From Chloracidobacterium sp. (GTDB lineage Bacteria > Acidobacteriota > Blastocatellia > Pyrinomonadales > Pyrinomonadaceae): a DNA stretch of 64,000 nucleotides. Shown one piece after another: positions 1-8,796 of this stretch. The stretch covers positions 372,001-436,000 of the forward strand of contig JADKKB010000007.1 in the NCBI GenBank assembly GCA_016720705.1, in the 5' to 3' direction. The position numbers were made by a program, and so were the translations under genes. Position 1 is the first letter of the stretch, and the number at the start of each line of letters is the position of its first letter. The notes beneath the pieces were generated by a model. That model searched no databases. It was not told the DNA's origin and worked only from the letters and a program-made list of their open reading frames with translations.

Positions 1-39
1 CTTTTCGCGGACGAGCGAACGGAAAAGCCGGGCAATTAA
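1..39 (+). CDS. possible 3' end of an upstream gene (partial)
   Basis: From base 1 the plus strand reads twelve sense codons (LFADERTEKPGN) and then TAA at 37-39. A strong intrinsic terminator follows about 24 bases later. This fits the tail of a gene cut off by the window edge, but the stretch is too short to recognise and could be chance. Confidence 0.25.
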   Translation, partial: LFADERTEKPGN

Positions 40-60
40 CGCCTATCACATTAGCCAAAA

Positions 61-96
61 AGAGGGCGTATCCCGCAAAGGATACGCCCTTATTTT
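61..96. terminator. bidirectional intrinsic terminator
   Basis: An 11-bp perfect stem (63-73 pairs with 80-90) has a six-base CGCAAA loop. A T-rich tail follows on the plus side, and an A-run (T-run on the minus strand) lies on the other side. It can end the minus-strand gene starting at 565 and any plus-strand gene entering from the left. Confidence 0.8.
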
Positions 97-112
97 ATTC
101 CGTTTTAGACGA

Positions 113-565
113 TCAACCGAGGATCTCTTTGACCGCAGCAGCATAAAGCTCGACCTTACGCTTCATACGCTTCACCTCGGGATGATCGGCACTGTAAGAT
201 CTCAATAGACGCGACAGTTCAGTCTCAAGCTCGACCTTTTTCAGCACCAATTTACCAAGTGCCGAGGTTAGCTTTGTGGTCTCGGACGGCCGTACTGCAA
301 ATATCTTGTCGATCTCCTTGTTGAGGGCTGCAAGCTCAAATCGAGCATCGACGACCTTGGGGTTCTGTTCGGTATAGTCGATCAGGAATGACTCGACGTC
401 CGACTGTAACTCCGTTTTACGGAGCAATATCTCGGCATAAGCTGCAGACGAACGGATCGGCCCGACTTCCTTGCCGGCAACTTCGGTCTTGCCGCCTTCC
501 TGAGCCATTATCGACCCCGCAAGTATCAAGACCGCTGTAAAAATAGGGAACAATCTACTGGACAT
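113..565 (-). CDS. secreted coiled-coil hypothetical protein
   Basis: The 150-residue protein begins with a signal peptide (about residues 1-21, ending in SIMAQ). The rest is largely helical and rich in Glu, Lys and Leu, with two similar segments of the form LxxELxxLLxxY(T/S)xxxPxV around residues 50-75 and 110-135. This suggests an internal duplication forming an antiparallel coiled coil. It should be periplasmic or surface exposed. I do not recognise a named family. It lies 9 bases downstream of the LolA-like gene ending at 575, so the two are probably co-transcribed, and the terminator at 61-96 closes the unit. Confidence 0.65.
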   Translation of the reverse strand: MSSRLFPIFTAVLILAGSIMAQEGGKTEVAGKEVGPIRSSAAYAEILLRKTELQSDVESFLIDYTEQNPKVVDARFELAALNKEIDKIFAVRPSETTKLTSALGKLVLKKVELETELSRLLRSYSADHPEVKRMKRKVELYAAAVKEILG

Positions 566-574
566 AACCGGTTC

Positions 575-1423
575 CTAAGGTGCCTTAAATGTCGAGGCTT
601 CGAGCTTCTGATTTGCAGCAAACTCGGTCAACGTAAATTTCCACTCGATCTCGGTCGTTCCGCGCTGTCCGCTGGTGGAATAGACGATCCGATAGGTGTG
701 CGGCAGCGTCAGACCGGATTCGGCTCGAAAATCGCCAAATTCCTCTATGATCTTAAATCGTGTCTCGTCATACTTGGTCGAATCTTCGGGCCTGAGGCCG
801 ATGCCGGCGGACGACATCCGTTTATACTCCGTCCGAACGTGTCGAAAAGTATCCTTGTCGAAATATAGCGACACATCCACATCACCGCCGCCCTTTTTGG
901 AGTAGCCGAGCACATAAGCCTCTTTACCGTCGATCTTTTTGGTGCCGTCAAACGACAGCTTTCCTTTATTCTCGGCAATATTAGCTATCACCCATGCGGT
1001 CGAAAGCGAACCGCCCAAGAGGCCTTGCTCGAGCGTCATCTTGTTTGACTGAACAAAGTTTCCGAGTGCTGACCGATTCCCCTGCCGAGGCAGTCCAACC
1101 GACGAATTACTGCCATCAAACGTGTAAAGCTCGTCGGCAAATCGGTTTGATGTTGACTCCAGATTGATCCCCAAAAAGAACTTAGTGCCCTCTGAGGCGA
1201 TCACGATGCGCCCGTTCGACTGCAGATCGGCATTCGAGAGAAACTTGGCAGTTCCCGTTCCGACAGCGATAAGCGTCTTGGCCGCCGCACGAGCCTCGGG
1301 CGTCCCGATCGACTCAAGATTCTTGGCGGCAACTTCCTCCGGTTTCAGCTTTTGCGCGTTAACGAATGCGGTTGCGACCACGACCACCAAGAGGCCGAAA
1401 AGCATCGATCTCATAAATTTCAT
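575..1423 (-). CDS. secreted LolA-like / outer-membrane lipoprotein-sorting-like protein
   Basis: The start ATG at 1423 is preceded by a good GAGG ribosome site and begins MKFMRSMLFGLLVV, a signal peptide ending in VNAQ. Longer in-frame starts would lack a ribosome site and run into dusB. The mature 260 residues alternate short beta-strand segments (GRIVIASEGTKFFLGIN, then a KIDGKEAYVL strand followed by VSLYFDKDTF), as in LolA/LolB or DUF4292-like half-barrels. That is a fold-level inference; no specific function can be assigned. Similar folds recur elsewhere in the window (8793-10307, 12553-13386), so this genome seems rich in such secreted proteins. Confidence 0.7.
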   Translation of the reverse strand: MKFMRSMLFGLLVVVVATAFVNAQKLKPEEVAAKNLESIGTPEARAAAKTLIAVGTGTAKFLSNADLQSNGRIVIASEGTKFFLGINLESTSNRFADELYTFDGSNSSVGLPRQGNRSALGNFVQSNKMTLEQGLLGGSLSTAWVIANIAENKGKLSFDGTKKIDGKEAYVLGYSKKGGGDVDVSLYFDKDTFRHVRTEYKRMSSAGIGLRPEDSTKYDETRFKIIEEFGDFRAESGLTLPHTYRIVYSTSGQRGTTEIEWKFTLTEFAANQKLEASTFKAP

Positions 1424-1455
1424 AGGACACCTCATTTTAAGCATATTAACGTAGT

Positions 1456-2547
1456 TCACGCGTTTGCCGCACTCGTGTCGGCATCGCGGGTCGGGATGAC
1501 CATTCCGCCGTCACACGAATCCATTTCGAGGTCGCGATCAGCCTCGGTGACGCCGTCGCCAAAAGTTTCGCGGTTTGAGAGCGTTTCAAAATAAATTGTG
1601 ATGTTATCCAGTATTTCTGCGGCGGAGTGTGAATGGTAGAGCGTCTGTCTAAATTGGGCTCCGCCGACCAGGCCTTTTGTGAACTGTCCCGCGAGTTGCT
1701 TCATTTTACCGAGGCTCACGATCTCAGGCATTTCTTCGCGGCACATCGAAAAGAATTCGAGCAACACATCCTTTTTCTCCCGCAGATCGGGCTGATACGG
1801 TTCGCGGCCGGCCAGAGCGTCGGCGAACTGTCGAAATATCCACGGATTTTGCATCGCACCACGGCCGATCAGAATGCCATCGACGCCGGATTCGGCCCAA
1901 CGGTCCATACCGTACTTGATAGTTGTGATGTCGCCGTTACCGGAAACCGGGATGCTGACCGCCTCCTTTACCTGACGTATCAGTTCCCAGTTCGCAAGGC
2001 CTTTGTAGCCCTGATCGCGCGTTCGGCCGTGCACCTGGATATGCTCAACGCCGCATTGTTCGGCCATTTTTGCGACGTCCACGACATTTATCGACGATTC
2101 TGTGTAACCGGTCCTTAGCTTTAAGGTTAGCGGGATGGTGATGGTCTTTTTAATCTCTTTGAGGATGGTCTCAAGCAATGCCGGTTCGCGAAGCAAGCCC
2201 GAACCGCCGCCATTCTTGACGACCTTCGGGGCCGGACAACCACAATTGACGTCGAGAATGTCGGCGCCGACCTCTTGAGCCATTTCGGCGCCCATCGCCA
2301 TTCGGTCAGGCTTACCGCCAAAGATCTGCACGGCATATGGACGTTCTTCCTGATCGAAACGCATCTGCCGTTTTGATTTGGGATTATGCCGCGTCAGGCC
2401 CTCGACCGAAATAAACTCAGACACGACCAGACCAACTCCGCCGCGCCGCTTGATCAACCGGCGAAAGGTATAGTCCGTCACCCCGGCCATAGGCGAGAGG
2501 ATGAGGGGCGGGTCGATGAGAATATCTCGGATCTTAAACGGTTTCAT
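1456..2547 (-). CDS. dusB: tRNA dihydrouridine synthase
   Basis: The 363-residue FMN enzyme reduces uridine to dihydrouridine in the tRNA D-loop. Near the N-terminus LSPMAGVTDYTFRRL is the FMN-binding start of the TIM barrel. NCGCPAPKVVKNGGGSGLL holds the catalytic cysteine (in GCPAPK) and the family GGG turn. LKLRTGY, QVHGRTRDQGYKG and SGNGDI then IGRGAMQNPWIF are the other flavin and phosphate contacts. The length is slightly above the usual 320-350 because of a C-terminal tail. It ends just upstream of the LolA-like gene. Confidence 0.95.
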   Translation of the reverse strand: MKPFKIRDILIDPPLILSPMAGVTDYTFRRLIKRRGGVGLVVSEFISVEGLTRHNPKSKRQMRFDQEERPYAVQIFGGKPDRMAMGAEMAQEVGADILDVNCGCPAPKVVKNGGGSGLLREPALLETILKEIKKTITIPLTLKLRTGYTESSINVVDVAKMAEQCGVEHIQVHGRTRDQGYKGLANWELIRQVKEAVSIPVSGNGDITTIKYGMDRWAESGVDGILIGRGAMQNPWIFRQFADALAGREPYQPDLREKKDVLLEFFSMCREEMPEIVSLGKMKQLAGQFTKGLVGGAQFRQTLYHSHSAAEILDNITIYFETLSNRETFGDGVTEADRDLEMDSCDGGMVIPTRDADTSAANA

Positions 2548-2549
2548 AC

Positions 2550-2600
2550 AAAAAAAGAGAATCGTATGCGACGAACGTGGTTCCGCCTCATACGATTCTC
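2550..2600 (-). terminator. intrinsic terminator after the DUF4920 gene
   Basis: A 12-bp perfect stem (2557-2568 with 2589-2600) is followed on the minus strand by seven T residues. It sits directly after the stop of the 2608-3132 gene and before the dusB start at 2547, so dusB needs its own promoter or read-through. Confidence 0.85.
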
Positions 2601-2607
2601 AGTAAAA

Positions 2608-3132
2608 CTACTTAGTTGCTTTCTTCAGTTCGATCCCGGTAGCCTCAAACGAGACCTCCACGACCGTACCGTCAGCATTACGATTATCAAATTTCGCGCC
2701 GTCCTCTTCGATCATATGATCGACCTGTGCCTTGGACAGTGTCTTAACAGCGACAGTGCCCTCGATACGAGCCGACGAACCGGCAGATTCGAGCGGGATG
2801 AAAAATGAGTGATCTTTCATCTTGATCCGTAGGCTCTTGCTTTCCTTATTTTCAGCAACCTCGGCCCAACAACCCTCGGACTTGCACGACCGAACTACGA
2901 CGCCCTCGATTCGTACGGTTTTACCCGTAAATTTAGCCGGGTCTTTCATCAGCTTGTTCAATGAGACCTTTTTAGAATTACCGATCGCCGTTCCGCGTTT
3001 CAGATATCCGTCGGACGGAATCGCTTCGGTCTTATCCTTATCCGTGGGCGTGGCCGCCTTTGCACTTTCCTGGCCCATCGCCGAGAAAGTAAATGCCGCA
3101 AACAATCCAATAAGTGCAATTAATTTTTTCAT
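2608..3132 (-). CDS. DUF4920-like secreted protein
   Basis: The 174-residue protein has a signal peptide (MKKLIALIGLFAAFTFSAMG). The core reads GKTVRIEGVVVRSCKSEGCWAEV, a small beta-barrel (OB-like) with a CxxxGCW pair, followed by a hydrophobic strand and a helical segment (LSKAQVDHMIEEDG). This matches the DUF4920 family of periplasmic proteins, whose biochemical role is unknown. The two cysteines could bind metal or form a disulfide. It is a monocistronic unit closed by the terminator at 2550-2600. Confidence 0.75.
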   Translation of the reverse strand: MKKLIALIGLFAAFTFSAMGQESAKAATPTDKDKTEAIPSDGYLKRGTAIGNSKKVSLNKLMKDPAKFTGKTVRIEGVVVRSCKSEGCWAEVAENKESKSLRIKMKDHSFFIPLESAGSSARIEGTVAVKTLSKAQVDHMIEEDGAKFDNRNADGTVVEVSFEATGIELKKATK

Positions 3133-3151
3133 AATTTAAGTCAAACTCCGA

Positions 3152-3415
3152 TCATTTTCTAGGCCGGCAGATCTTGCGGCCGTAACGTTGCTCTCTACAA
3201 ATATTCCCGCCGCTTTGACCCGGTAGGAACCTCAATTTTCCGACCGCCTCCGTATTAGATCGTAAGACCCGCATATCGACGTCAGAATATATCATTATAT
3301 CGCCTACTTGTCCGTTTGCCATCAACTGAAGTCGTATTCTTATATTGCCGCCCTTCTTGATATCCGGAGATCCGCAATTTGGATTCGGTCGGCCATACTC
3401 GAACCCAATTTCGGA
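3152..3415 (-). pseudogene. TonB C-terminal domain remnant, in frame after the amidohydrolase stop
   Basis: Eighty-seven open codons follow the TGA of the amidohydrolase at 3416-3418 in the same frame and end at a TGA at 3152-3154. The translation contains GGNIRIRLQLMANGQVGDI followed by an ...AVGKLRFLPG stretch. This is the hallmark of a TonB_C domain (compare GNIRVRAKFSDEGWI in the gene at 6587-7507). No ATG, GTG or TTG start precedes the domain in this frame. It is therefore either a decayed gene end, a domain reached by stop-codon read-through, or a gene that begins with a non-canonical codon. Confidence 0.55.
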
Positions 3416-4927
3416 TCATCGCGGCTCGTCGGCCTGATAAACGATCCTGCCGCCGACTATTGTCAATATCACCTTTGATTCGCGGATCTTTCGCGGGGCA
3501 ATACTAAAGATATTATCCGAAAGCATAACTATGTCGGCCAGTTTGCCTAATTCGATCGTCCCCTTTACGCTCTCTTGAAACTCAGCGTATGCGGCACTGA
3601 CCGTGTATGCTCGCACTGCCTGATCGACGGTCAGTCCGCTCTCGACCGCCGCATAAATACCAAGCAAAGGGTTGAGATCGGTCATCGACGCGTCGGATCC
3701 GAAAGCCATCTGAGCACCGGATGCGAGCAATGTTCGAAATTCAGAATCTCGCCGTCCGGGCTGATAAAAAAGCCAGGGCTGCATCGACGCGATTATCTTC
3801 GAGCGTGCAAATCGCGGCAGATCGACTGCTCTGGCCCGGTAAACGTGCTCTATGCGAAATCGACGATCTCGCAGGCCGTTTTTGGCAATGACACGTTCGA
3901 AGATCGTAAGTATCTCGTCATTGGCGGCTGGCCCCATTGCGTGGATCATCACTTGCAATCCCGCCTTATCCGCACCCGAAATATCTTCGAAAAGCTCTCG
4001 GATGCTTATTTTGTCCCCATCCGAATAGTGCTTGAGACAACCTGTTCGGACCATCGAAACGCCCGATGCGGCCTGAACGCCCTCGTTTGCCAATTTGCGC
4101 CAACTCGACAGCGGTACGCAGTCGTAGACTCGTGTTTTAAGCTCACCGCTGGCATCGAGTTGGCGATAGATGTCCCACAATTCGTCCGAATGGACGTCCT
4201 GAACGCTTGTCACGCCTAGCGACGCCGCGTAGTTTGATGCCGTCCGGATCAGGTCAGGCCACTGCTGAACGTGTGGCTGCGGTATTTTTCGTGAAAGTAC
4301 ATCGATGGCTCGGCCGCGAAGAATGCCGGTCGGTTCGCCCTGTGCGTCGCGTTCAACGTCCGCCGCAGTTGCGGACAAGCTGCGGATCGGTACCATTGCC
4401 AAGGCGACGCTGTTTACCAAAACCGAACGGCCGTCGGCGTTGTAAACCAGCACAGGGTTTTGGGGTGAAATGCTGTCGATCAGAGCCTTGGTCGGTGATG
4501 TAGCCGGCGTCCAATTCTGTTCATTCCAACCACGGCCGAGTATCCAACGGCCGGGAGGCATCACTTTCGTGATCAATTCTATTTCGCGGGAAAACTCCTC
4601 GGGCGACCGCACTTTCGACAGATCGACCGAGGAGAAAATATTGCCGATCGCTGTAAAATGAACGTGCGAGTCATTAAAACCGGGCAGGACGATTCTCCCG
4701 CCGGCATCGATCGTACGAGTATTGGGACCGGCCATTGCGGATATCGCAAGAGTCGTGCCGACCGCCGAGATCTTATTGCCCGAAACCGCGACTGCCTCGG
4801 CGACACGGCCGTTCTTATCCAGCGTTCGAACCTTTGCGTTGACGATGATCAGATCAGCAGGCATCTGGGCGAGGTGCTGACTGCATAAGATCAGCACCAA
4901 CGCCAAACTTCTGCTAAGTAACCTCAT
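3416..4927 (-). CDS. amidohydrolase family 3 protein, divergent paralog
   Basis: The 503-residue secreted protein (signal peptide to residue 20) is clearly homologous to its upstream neighbour at 4924-6579 and to YtcJ/N-substituted formamide deformylase-like amidohydrolases. The first metal motif DSHVHF is present, as are RIEH and FGSD. However, the segment that should read KxFxDGSLGS...HAIGD is KHYSDGDKISIRE...HAMGP and about 20 residues shorter. FGSDSP has become FGSDAS, and the DDGRWAWKRI loop is missing. These are usual metal- or substrate-site regions, so catalysis may be altered or lost. Its start overlaps the upstream stop (ATGA), showing tight coupling. Confidence 0.85.
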   Translation of the reverse strand: MRLLSRSLALVLILCSQHLAQMPADLIIVNAKVRTLDKNGRVAEAVAVSGNKISAVGTTLAISAMAGPNTRTIDAGGRIVLPGFNDSHVHFTAIGNIFSSVDLSKVRSPEEFSREIELITKVMPPGRWILGRGWNEQNWTPATSPTKALIDSISPQNPVLVYNADGRSVLVNSVALAMVPIRSLSATAADVERDAQGEPTGILRGRAIDVLSRKIPQPHVQQWPDLIRTASNYAASLGVTSVQDVHSDELWDIYRQLDASGELKTRVYDCVPLSSWRKLANEGVQAASGVSMVRTGCLKHYSDGDKISIRELFEDISGADKAGLQVMIHAMGPAANDEILTIFERVIAKNGLRDRRFRIEHVYRARAVDLPRFARSKIIASMQPWLFYQPGRRDSEFRTLLASGAQMAFGSDASMTDLNPLLGIYAAVESGLTVDQAVRAYTVSAAYAEFQESVKGTIELGKLADIVMLSDNIFSIAPRKIRESKVILTIVGGRIVYQADEPR

Positions 4928-6579
4928 TTTTTCTCAAAGACCACGCGGCCGTCCACGATCGTCATCAGCACCTTCGCGTCCTTGATCTTTACCGGGTCGA
5001 TCGTAAAAATATCGTCTGAAAGGATGACCATATCAGCGAGCTTGCCGATCTCGAGCGTGCCTTTGACGTTTTCCTGAAATTCGCCGTACGCCGAACCCCA
5101 AGTGAATGCCCGCACGGCCTCATCGACGGAAATTTTCTGTTCAGGGATCCATCCGTTCGGATTCTTATCATCAAGAGTACGGCGAGTAACGGCGGCGTAA
5201 ACACCGAAAAGCGGATTTAACGGTGCAACAGGCGAGTCCGACCCAAACGCCAGTACCGCCCCCGTATCGAGCAGAGTGCGAAACGCATATGCACCCCGCA
5301 GGCGCTTCTCATCGATTCGCTTCCAAGCCCATCGGCCATCGTCGATGATATGAAACGGCTGCATCGACGCAACCACCTTCAGGCTGCCAAATCGCTTAAT
5401 ATCCGCTTGCCGCAAATGTTGCGAATGCTCGATTCGAAACCGGCGGTCGCGCGGGCCGTCTGCGGCCGCGGTCCTTTCATAAATATCAAGAACTGTCGCA
5501 TTTGCCTTATCGCCGATCGCGTGAATATTGACCTGTAGCCCGGCTTTATCCGCGGCCAAGACGAGTTCGGGCATTTTGGCTATCTCATCGCTCGGCAGGC
5601 CGGTCGATTTGGGGTCGTCGAGATACGGTTCGAAAAGCCAAGCGGTTGTCGAACCAAGGCTGCCGTCTGCAAAACCCTTCAGACACCCGACACGCAGCAT
5701 CGCGTCGCCAAACGCAGATCTGACACCGGTACGCTCCCAACGTTTATAGTCGGCGAGCGTCGAACAACCATAAATGCGTGTCTTGAGCTTGCCCTGCCGC
5801 ATCAACTGCTGATAGACGCCGATATCGGTACCTGCCGAAACGTCAGTCACGCTCGTCACGCCCAGTGATGCGGCGTGTTCGGTCGCCGCTATGGCGGCAT
5901 CCGATCTTTCGTCGAACGAAGGATCCGGGACGACTCTATTGATGTACGACATCGCCGCGTCCTTAAAAACGCCCGCGGGATTGCCCGCCGCGTCGCGAAC
6001 TATCAATCCGCCATCAACCTCTTTCGTGTCTTTGTTTACGCTCGCCAGTTTCATTGCGAGCGAATTGGCAAGTGCCATATGGCCGTCAAGCCGATCGATA
6101 AAGACCGGATTGTCCGGCGTCGCCGCGTCGATCATCGCTGCGGTCGGCAATGTGTTCGGCTTCCAGTTCTCGTGATCCCACTTTCCGCCCAATATCCAGC
6201 GGCCTTTCGGCAGTTTCGCCGCAAAATCCCTGATCCGGCGGACAAATTCCTCAGGCGTCGGGGCATCCCGCAGCTCGACCAGCGATAGCTGTTGTCCCGT
6301 TTCCAAAAAATGGACGTGAGCATCGTTAAACCCCGGAATGACGGTTCGCCCTTTGGCGTCGATAACTCGCGTTTTCGCACCGATCAACGGCTTGGTGTCC
6401 GCCTCCGAACCGATCGCAACTATCTTGCCGTTCACCACCGCTACCGATCGTGCGACTGTCCGTTTGGAGTCCATCGTACGAATGTTGGCATTTGTGATGA
6501 CTAGGTCCGCACTAATACTTTGTGCGAAACCCTGCAATACAAGTACGAAAAATAAGATGGCTGATGTAAGTAATTTCAT
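4924..6579 (-). CDS. amidohydrolase family 3 protein (YtcJ-like)
   Basis: The 551-residue secreted metal-dependent hydrolase has a signal peptide (MKLLTSAILFFVLVLQGFAQ). A small N-terminal beta-sandwich (DLVITNANIRTMD) is followed by a TIM barrel with DAHVHF, GFADGSLGS, NIHAIGDKAN, RIEHSQ and AFGSDSPVAPLNP. The C-terminal sandwich has GKLADMVILSDDIF. The family hydrolyses C-N bonds of amides and formamides; the substrate here is unknown. All expected metal ligands are present, unlike the downstream paralog. The tandem pair probably arose by duplication, and the TonB-C gene lies just beyond 6587. Confidence 0.9.
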   Translation of the reverse strand: MKLLTSAILFFVLVLQGFAQSISADLVITNANIRTMDSKRTVARSVAVVNGKIVAIGSEADTKPLIGAKTRVIDAKGRTVIPGFNDAHVHFLETGQQLSLVELRDAPTPEEFVRRIRDFAAKLPKGRWILGGKWDHENWKPNTLPTAAMIDAATPDNPVFIDRLDGHMALANSLAMKLASVNKDTKEVDGGLIVRDAAGNPAGVFKDAAMSYINRVVPDPSFDERSDAAIAATEHAASLGVTSVTDVSAGTDIGVYQQLMRQGKLKTRIYGCSTLADYKRWERTGVRSAFGDAMLRVGCLKGFADGSLGSTTAWLFEPYLDDPKSTGLPSDEIAKMPELVLAADKAGLQVNIHAIGDKANATVLDIYERTAAADGPRDRRFRIEHSQHLRQADIKRFGSLKVVASMQPFHIIDDGRWAWKRIDEKRLRGAYAFRTLLDTGAVLAFGSDSPVAPLNPLFGVYAAVTRRTLDDKNPNGWIPEQKISVDEAVRAFTWGSAYGEFQENVKGTLEIGKLADMVILSDDIFTIDPVKIKDAKVLMTIVDGRVVFEKK

Positions 6580-6586
6580 AAATTAA

Positions 6587-7507
6587 TTAAAAGATAAGAA
6601 ATGAATATTCAACGGTTTTGGTTACTGAAATCGGTTTGCCGTCAGATTGTTGAGGTAGAAACTTGATTCTGATAGCGGCAAAAAGCGTTTGGCGTAGAAG
6701 CCCGCCGTCGAGCTTTTCATAGAGCGAAAGATCAGAGATCCAACCCTCGTCCGAAAATTTTGCGCGAACTCTGATATTCCCCGTTACGCCTTTTTGACGG
6801 GCAGCGTTGGTATATGATGGAATCTGCCTATTGACGATGACGAGCTTTTCAATTCCCGTTCCGGAGCTTGTTGTTGCCACCGAGGATTTTGCGTTTGCGG
6901 CCGGTTTATCGTCTAAGATCTCGACACGAGGTTCGTCCTGTGGCAGAGACGACATTGCAATGGTCTTATCTGCATCGGGCTTCGTTTTTCCCGGTGTGAA
7001 CTGGACGGAATCGAGAAAACGCCGCATCGTGGGAGTTTCGCCCGTTCGGGATGCCGCGGTGAGAATGTAAATCTGATCTTTCGAGTTAAAATATCGACGG
7101 ATCATATAGAATTCGTCGGCTTTCTTTGTTATCTGACGAATTGTATAGCCGGAGGCTTTTGTCTTGGAGGTTACGATGTCGGACTTTCGTAAAGAGTCTC
7201 TGTCATAGATCGCATCCAGTGCACCCTCAAAAGCGTTATAAGACTCGACGCTGACTAATGTTCCGTCCGCAAACGCATTGACTAAATTCATATCGGCCAT
7301 AACGAAGGAATCGCCGAAAGATCTGCCGAGCGTAAATCCGGTTTTGTTGCCGTAGTGCTTGTTCTTTTTAGGAACTTCGATATTGAACTCGCCGTTGTCG
7401 CTTCGAACCCGAATCCATTCGGTCGAGGCGGGCTGCGGTGGTTGGGTGGCAACCGTGGCTACCGCAACAAAAAAGAGTATCGGAATTAGAAGTATTCTCA
7501 AACGCAT
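6587..7507 (-). CDS. secreted protein with TonB C-terminal domain
   Basis: The start is placed at the ATG at 7507 because the signal peptide MRLRILLIPILFFVAVATVA begins there; a longer frame would overlap the divergent gene. Residues about 30-170 resemble a generic secreted beta domain. The C-terminal third has YTNAARQKGVTGNIRVRAKF then AIRIKFLPQQSDGKPISV, a TonB_C fold. In this phylum such proteins often lack the inner-membrane TonB helix and act as soluble periplasmic proteins, so true energy transduction is uncertain. It is divergent from the 7580-10307 operon. Confidence 0.8.
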   Translation of the reverse strand: MRLRILLIPILFFVAVATVATQPPQPASTEWIRVRSDNGEFNIEVPKKNKHYGNKTGFTLGRSFGDSFVMADMNLVNAFADGTLVSVESYNAFEGALDAIYDRDSLRKSDIVTSKTKASGYTIRQITKKADEFYMIRRYFNSKDQIYILTAASRTGETPTMRRFLDSVQFTPGKTKPDADKTIAMSSLPQDEPRVEILDDKPAANAKSSVATTSSGTGIEKLVIVNRQIPSYTNAARQKGVTGNIRVRAKFSDEGWISDLSLYEKLDGGLLRQTLFAAIRIKFLPQQSDGKPISVTKTVEYSFLIF

Positions 7508-7579
7508 TGGACCTGTGTGACGAATGGCAATCGCGAACAAAAAAAGTATAGACTTGTAGTTTACGAAAGGATTATACCA

Positions 7580-8074
7580 ATGAAAGAAAAGTATATCCAC
7601 ATTTCAAGCTTCGCGATCGTCATCTGTGGCTTGGTGCTTGTTGCCTTTCTATACTGGACCGAGCCTAGATCGCTGGCGGAGGTGTCGACCAAGGGGCAAG
7701 TCGCGATCGGGACGTACAGCATCGATAAGGCCGAATTCGAACACGGCGTGATGGCATTTCGTACGGAAGACTTTGCCGGAGCGCGTGCCGCACTTGATCG
7801 TGCCGATCCCGAAAAACGCGATGCGGCGACACAGTTTTATATTGCGTACAGCTTTTACCGGCAAGGTTGGGGCCGGTTTTCGAATGACGATGCTCTTTTT
7901 TCCCAGGGCCTTTCGGCCGCAAACCGCGTTGTCAGCATTGACCCGAATTTTAGGTCGTCTGACGCCGCTTTGGGCTTAAAGACCGCTATCGAATTAAAGT
8001 TGGAATTTGACGAAGGCCTAAAACTCACGCCATCAGACCTAAATCCGTTAAAGCTTATGCGGGAGCGAAAATAA
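7580..8074 (+). CDS. membrane-anchored small protein with TPR-like repeat
   Basis: The start ATG at 7580 gives MKEKYIHISSFAIVICGLVL, one N-terminal transmembrane helix, and avoids overlap with the divergent TonB-C gene. The remaining 130 residues are helical with a TPR-like stretch (FEHGVMAFRTEDFAGARAAL, then AATQFYIAYSFYRQGWG), facing the periplasm. It is the first gene of a three-gene unit in which stops and starts overlap (TAATG, then ATGA). No specific function is recognised. Confidence 0.7.
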   Translation: MKEKYIHISSFAIVICGLVLVAFLYWTEPRSLAEVSTKGQVAIGTYSIDKAEFEHGVMAFRTEDFAGARAALDRADPEKRDAATQFYIAYSFYRQGWGRFSNDDALFSQGLSAANRVVSIDPNFRSSDAALGLKTAIELKLEFDEGLKLTPSDLNPLKLMRERK

Positions 8075-8796
8075 TGCACGACGACCAACCGGACATAGAC
8101 GCTGCCACACTCATAGGCGAATCCGACGACGTCCATACGATTGTCGTCGCGCGTCGTTCGCCACTGGCGGTTCGCCCCTCGGCGATGAAGATCTACGTCT
8201 TTCTGCCGATACTGTTTTTGGCGGTCACGCTGCTCGGCGGACTTCGACTGGGGGCGGTCGACAGTGCATTTGTATTTCTGAAGCCCGCCCTGATCTGCCT
8301 CATTTTTGCGTCGGCTCTGATGATCTTGATCATCCGGGCCGGACTGATTGATCTCAGCGGTTGGTTTTCCGATGATATTCCGACGCTGCAAAATATAGCC
8401 AACGGCGGTGTTTTGGTGACGATGTTTGCGGCAACCGTGCAGATCTTCAATTCGCTGATACCGGAAAAGGGATTGCCGTTTTGGGTGATCGGATTTTGCT
8501 TTTTGTGGACTATTTGGAACAACCTTTTCCTAGATCTTGACACCAAAAAGCTTTTGCGAAGCCTCGGCGGCCTATTTGCCATAGCGTTTATTGCAAAGTA
8601 TTTGGTACTCGCTAATCTTACCGCGACCGGTGATGCCGGTTGGCTACAACGATTGATCCAGGACCCGGCGAAAGAAGCCTTTACCTGGCTGCTTGATCTG
8701 CCGCGATATTCGGCGGGTACCGGATATCTCCAATTTTTTGCGATCGCTCTATATTTCTTCGGCTTATTTTTGACGCCGCGTCGTACTGATAAATGA
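8074..8796 (+). CDS. multi-pass membrane protein of unknown function
   Basis: The 240-residue protein has a cytoplasmic-looking N-terminus and about five hydrophobic helices (IYVFLPILFLAVTLLGGLRL, then segments near residues 65-90, 115-150, 165-185 and 215-235). It starts in the stop codon of the previous gene (TAATG). No catalytic motif is evident. Co-transcription with a TPR-like protein and a LolA-like protein suggests an envelope role, but this is inference. Confidence 0.7.
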   Translation: MHDDQPDIDAATLIGESDDVHTIVVARRSPLAVRPSAMKIYVFLPILFLAVTLLGGLRLGAVDSAFVFLKPALICLIFASALMILIIRAGLIDLSGWFSDDIPTLQNIANGGVLVTMFAATVQIFNSLIPEKGLPFWVIGFCFLWTIWNNLFLDLDTKKLLRSLGGLFAIAFIAKYLVLANLTATGDAGWLQRLIQDPAKEAFTWLLDLPRYSAGTGYLQFFAIALYFFGLFLTPRRTDK

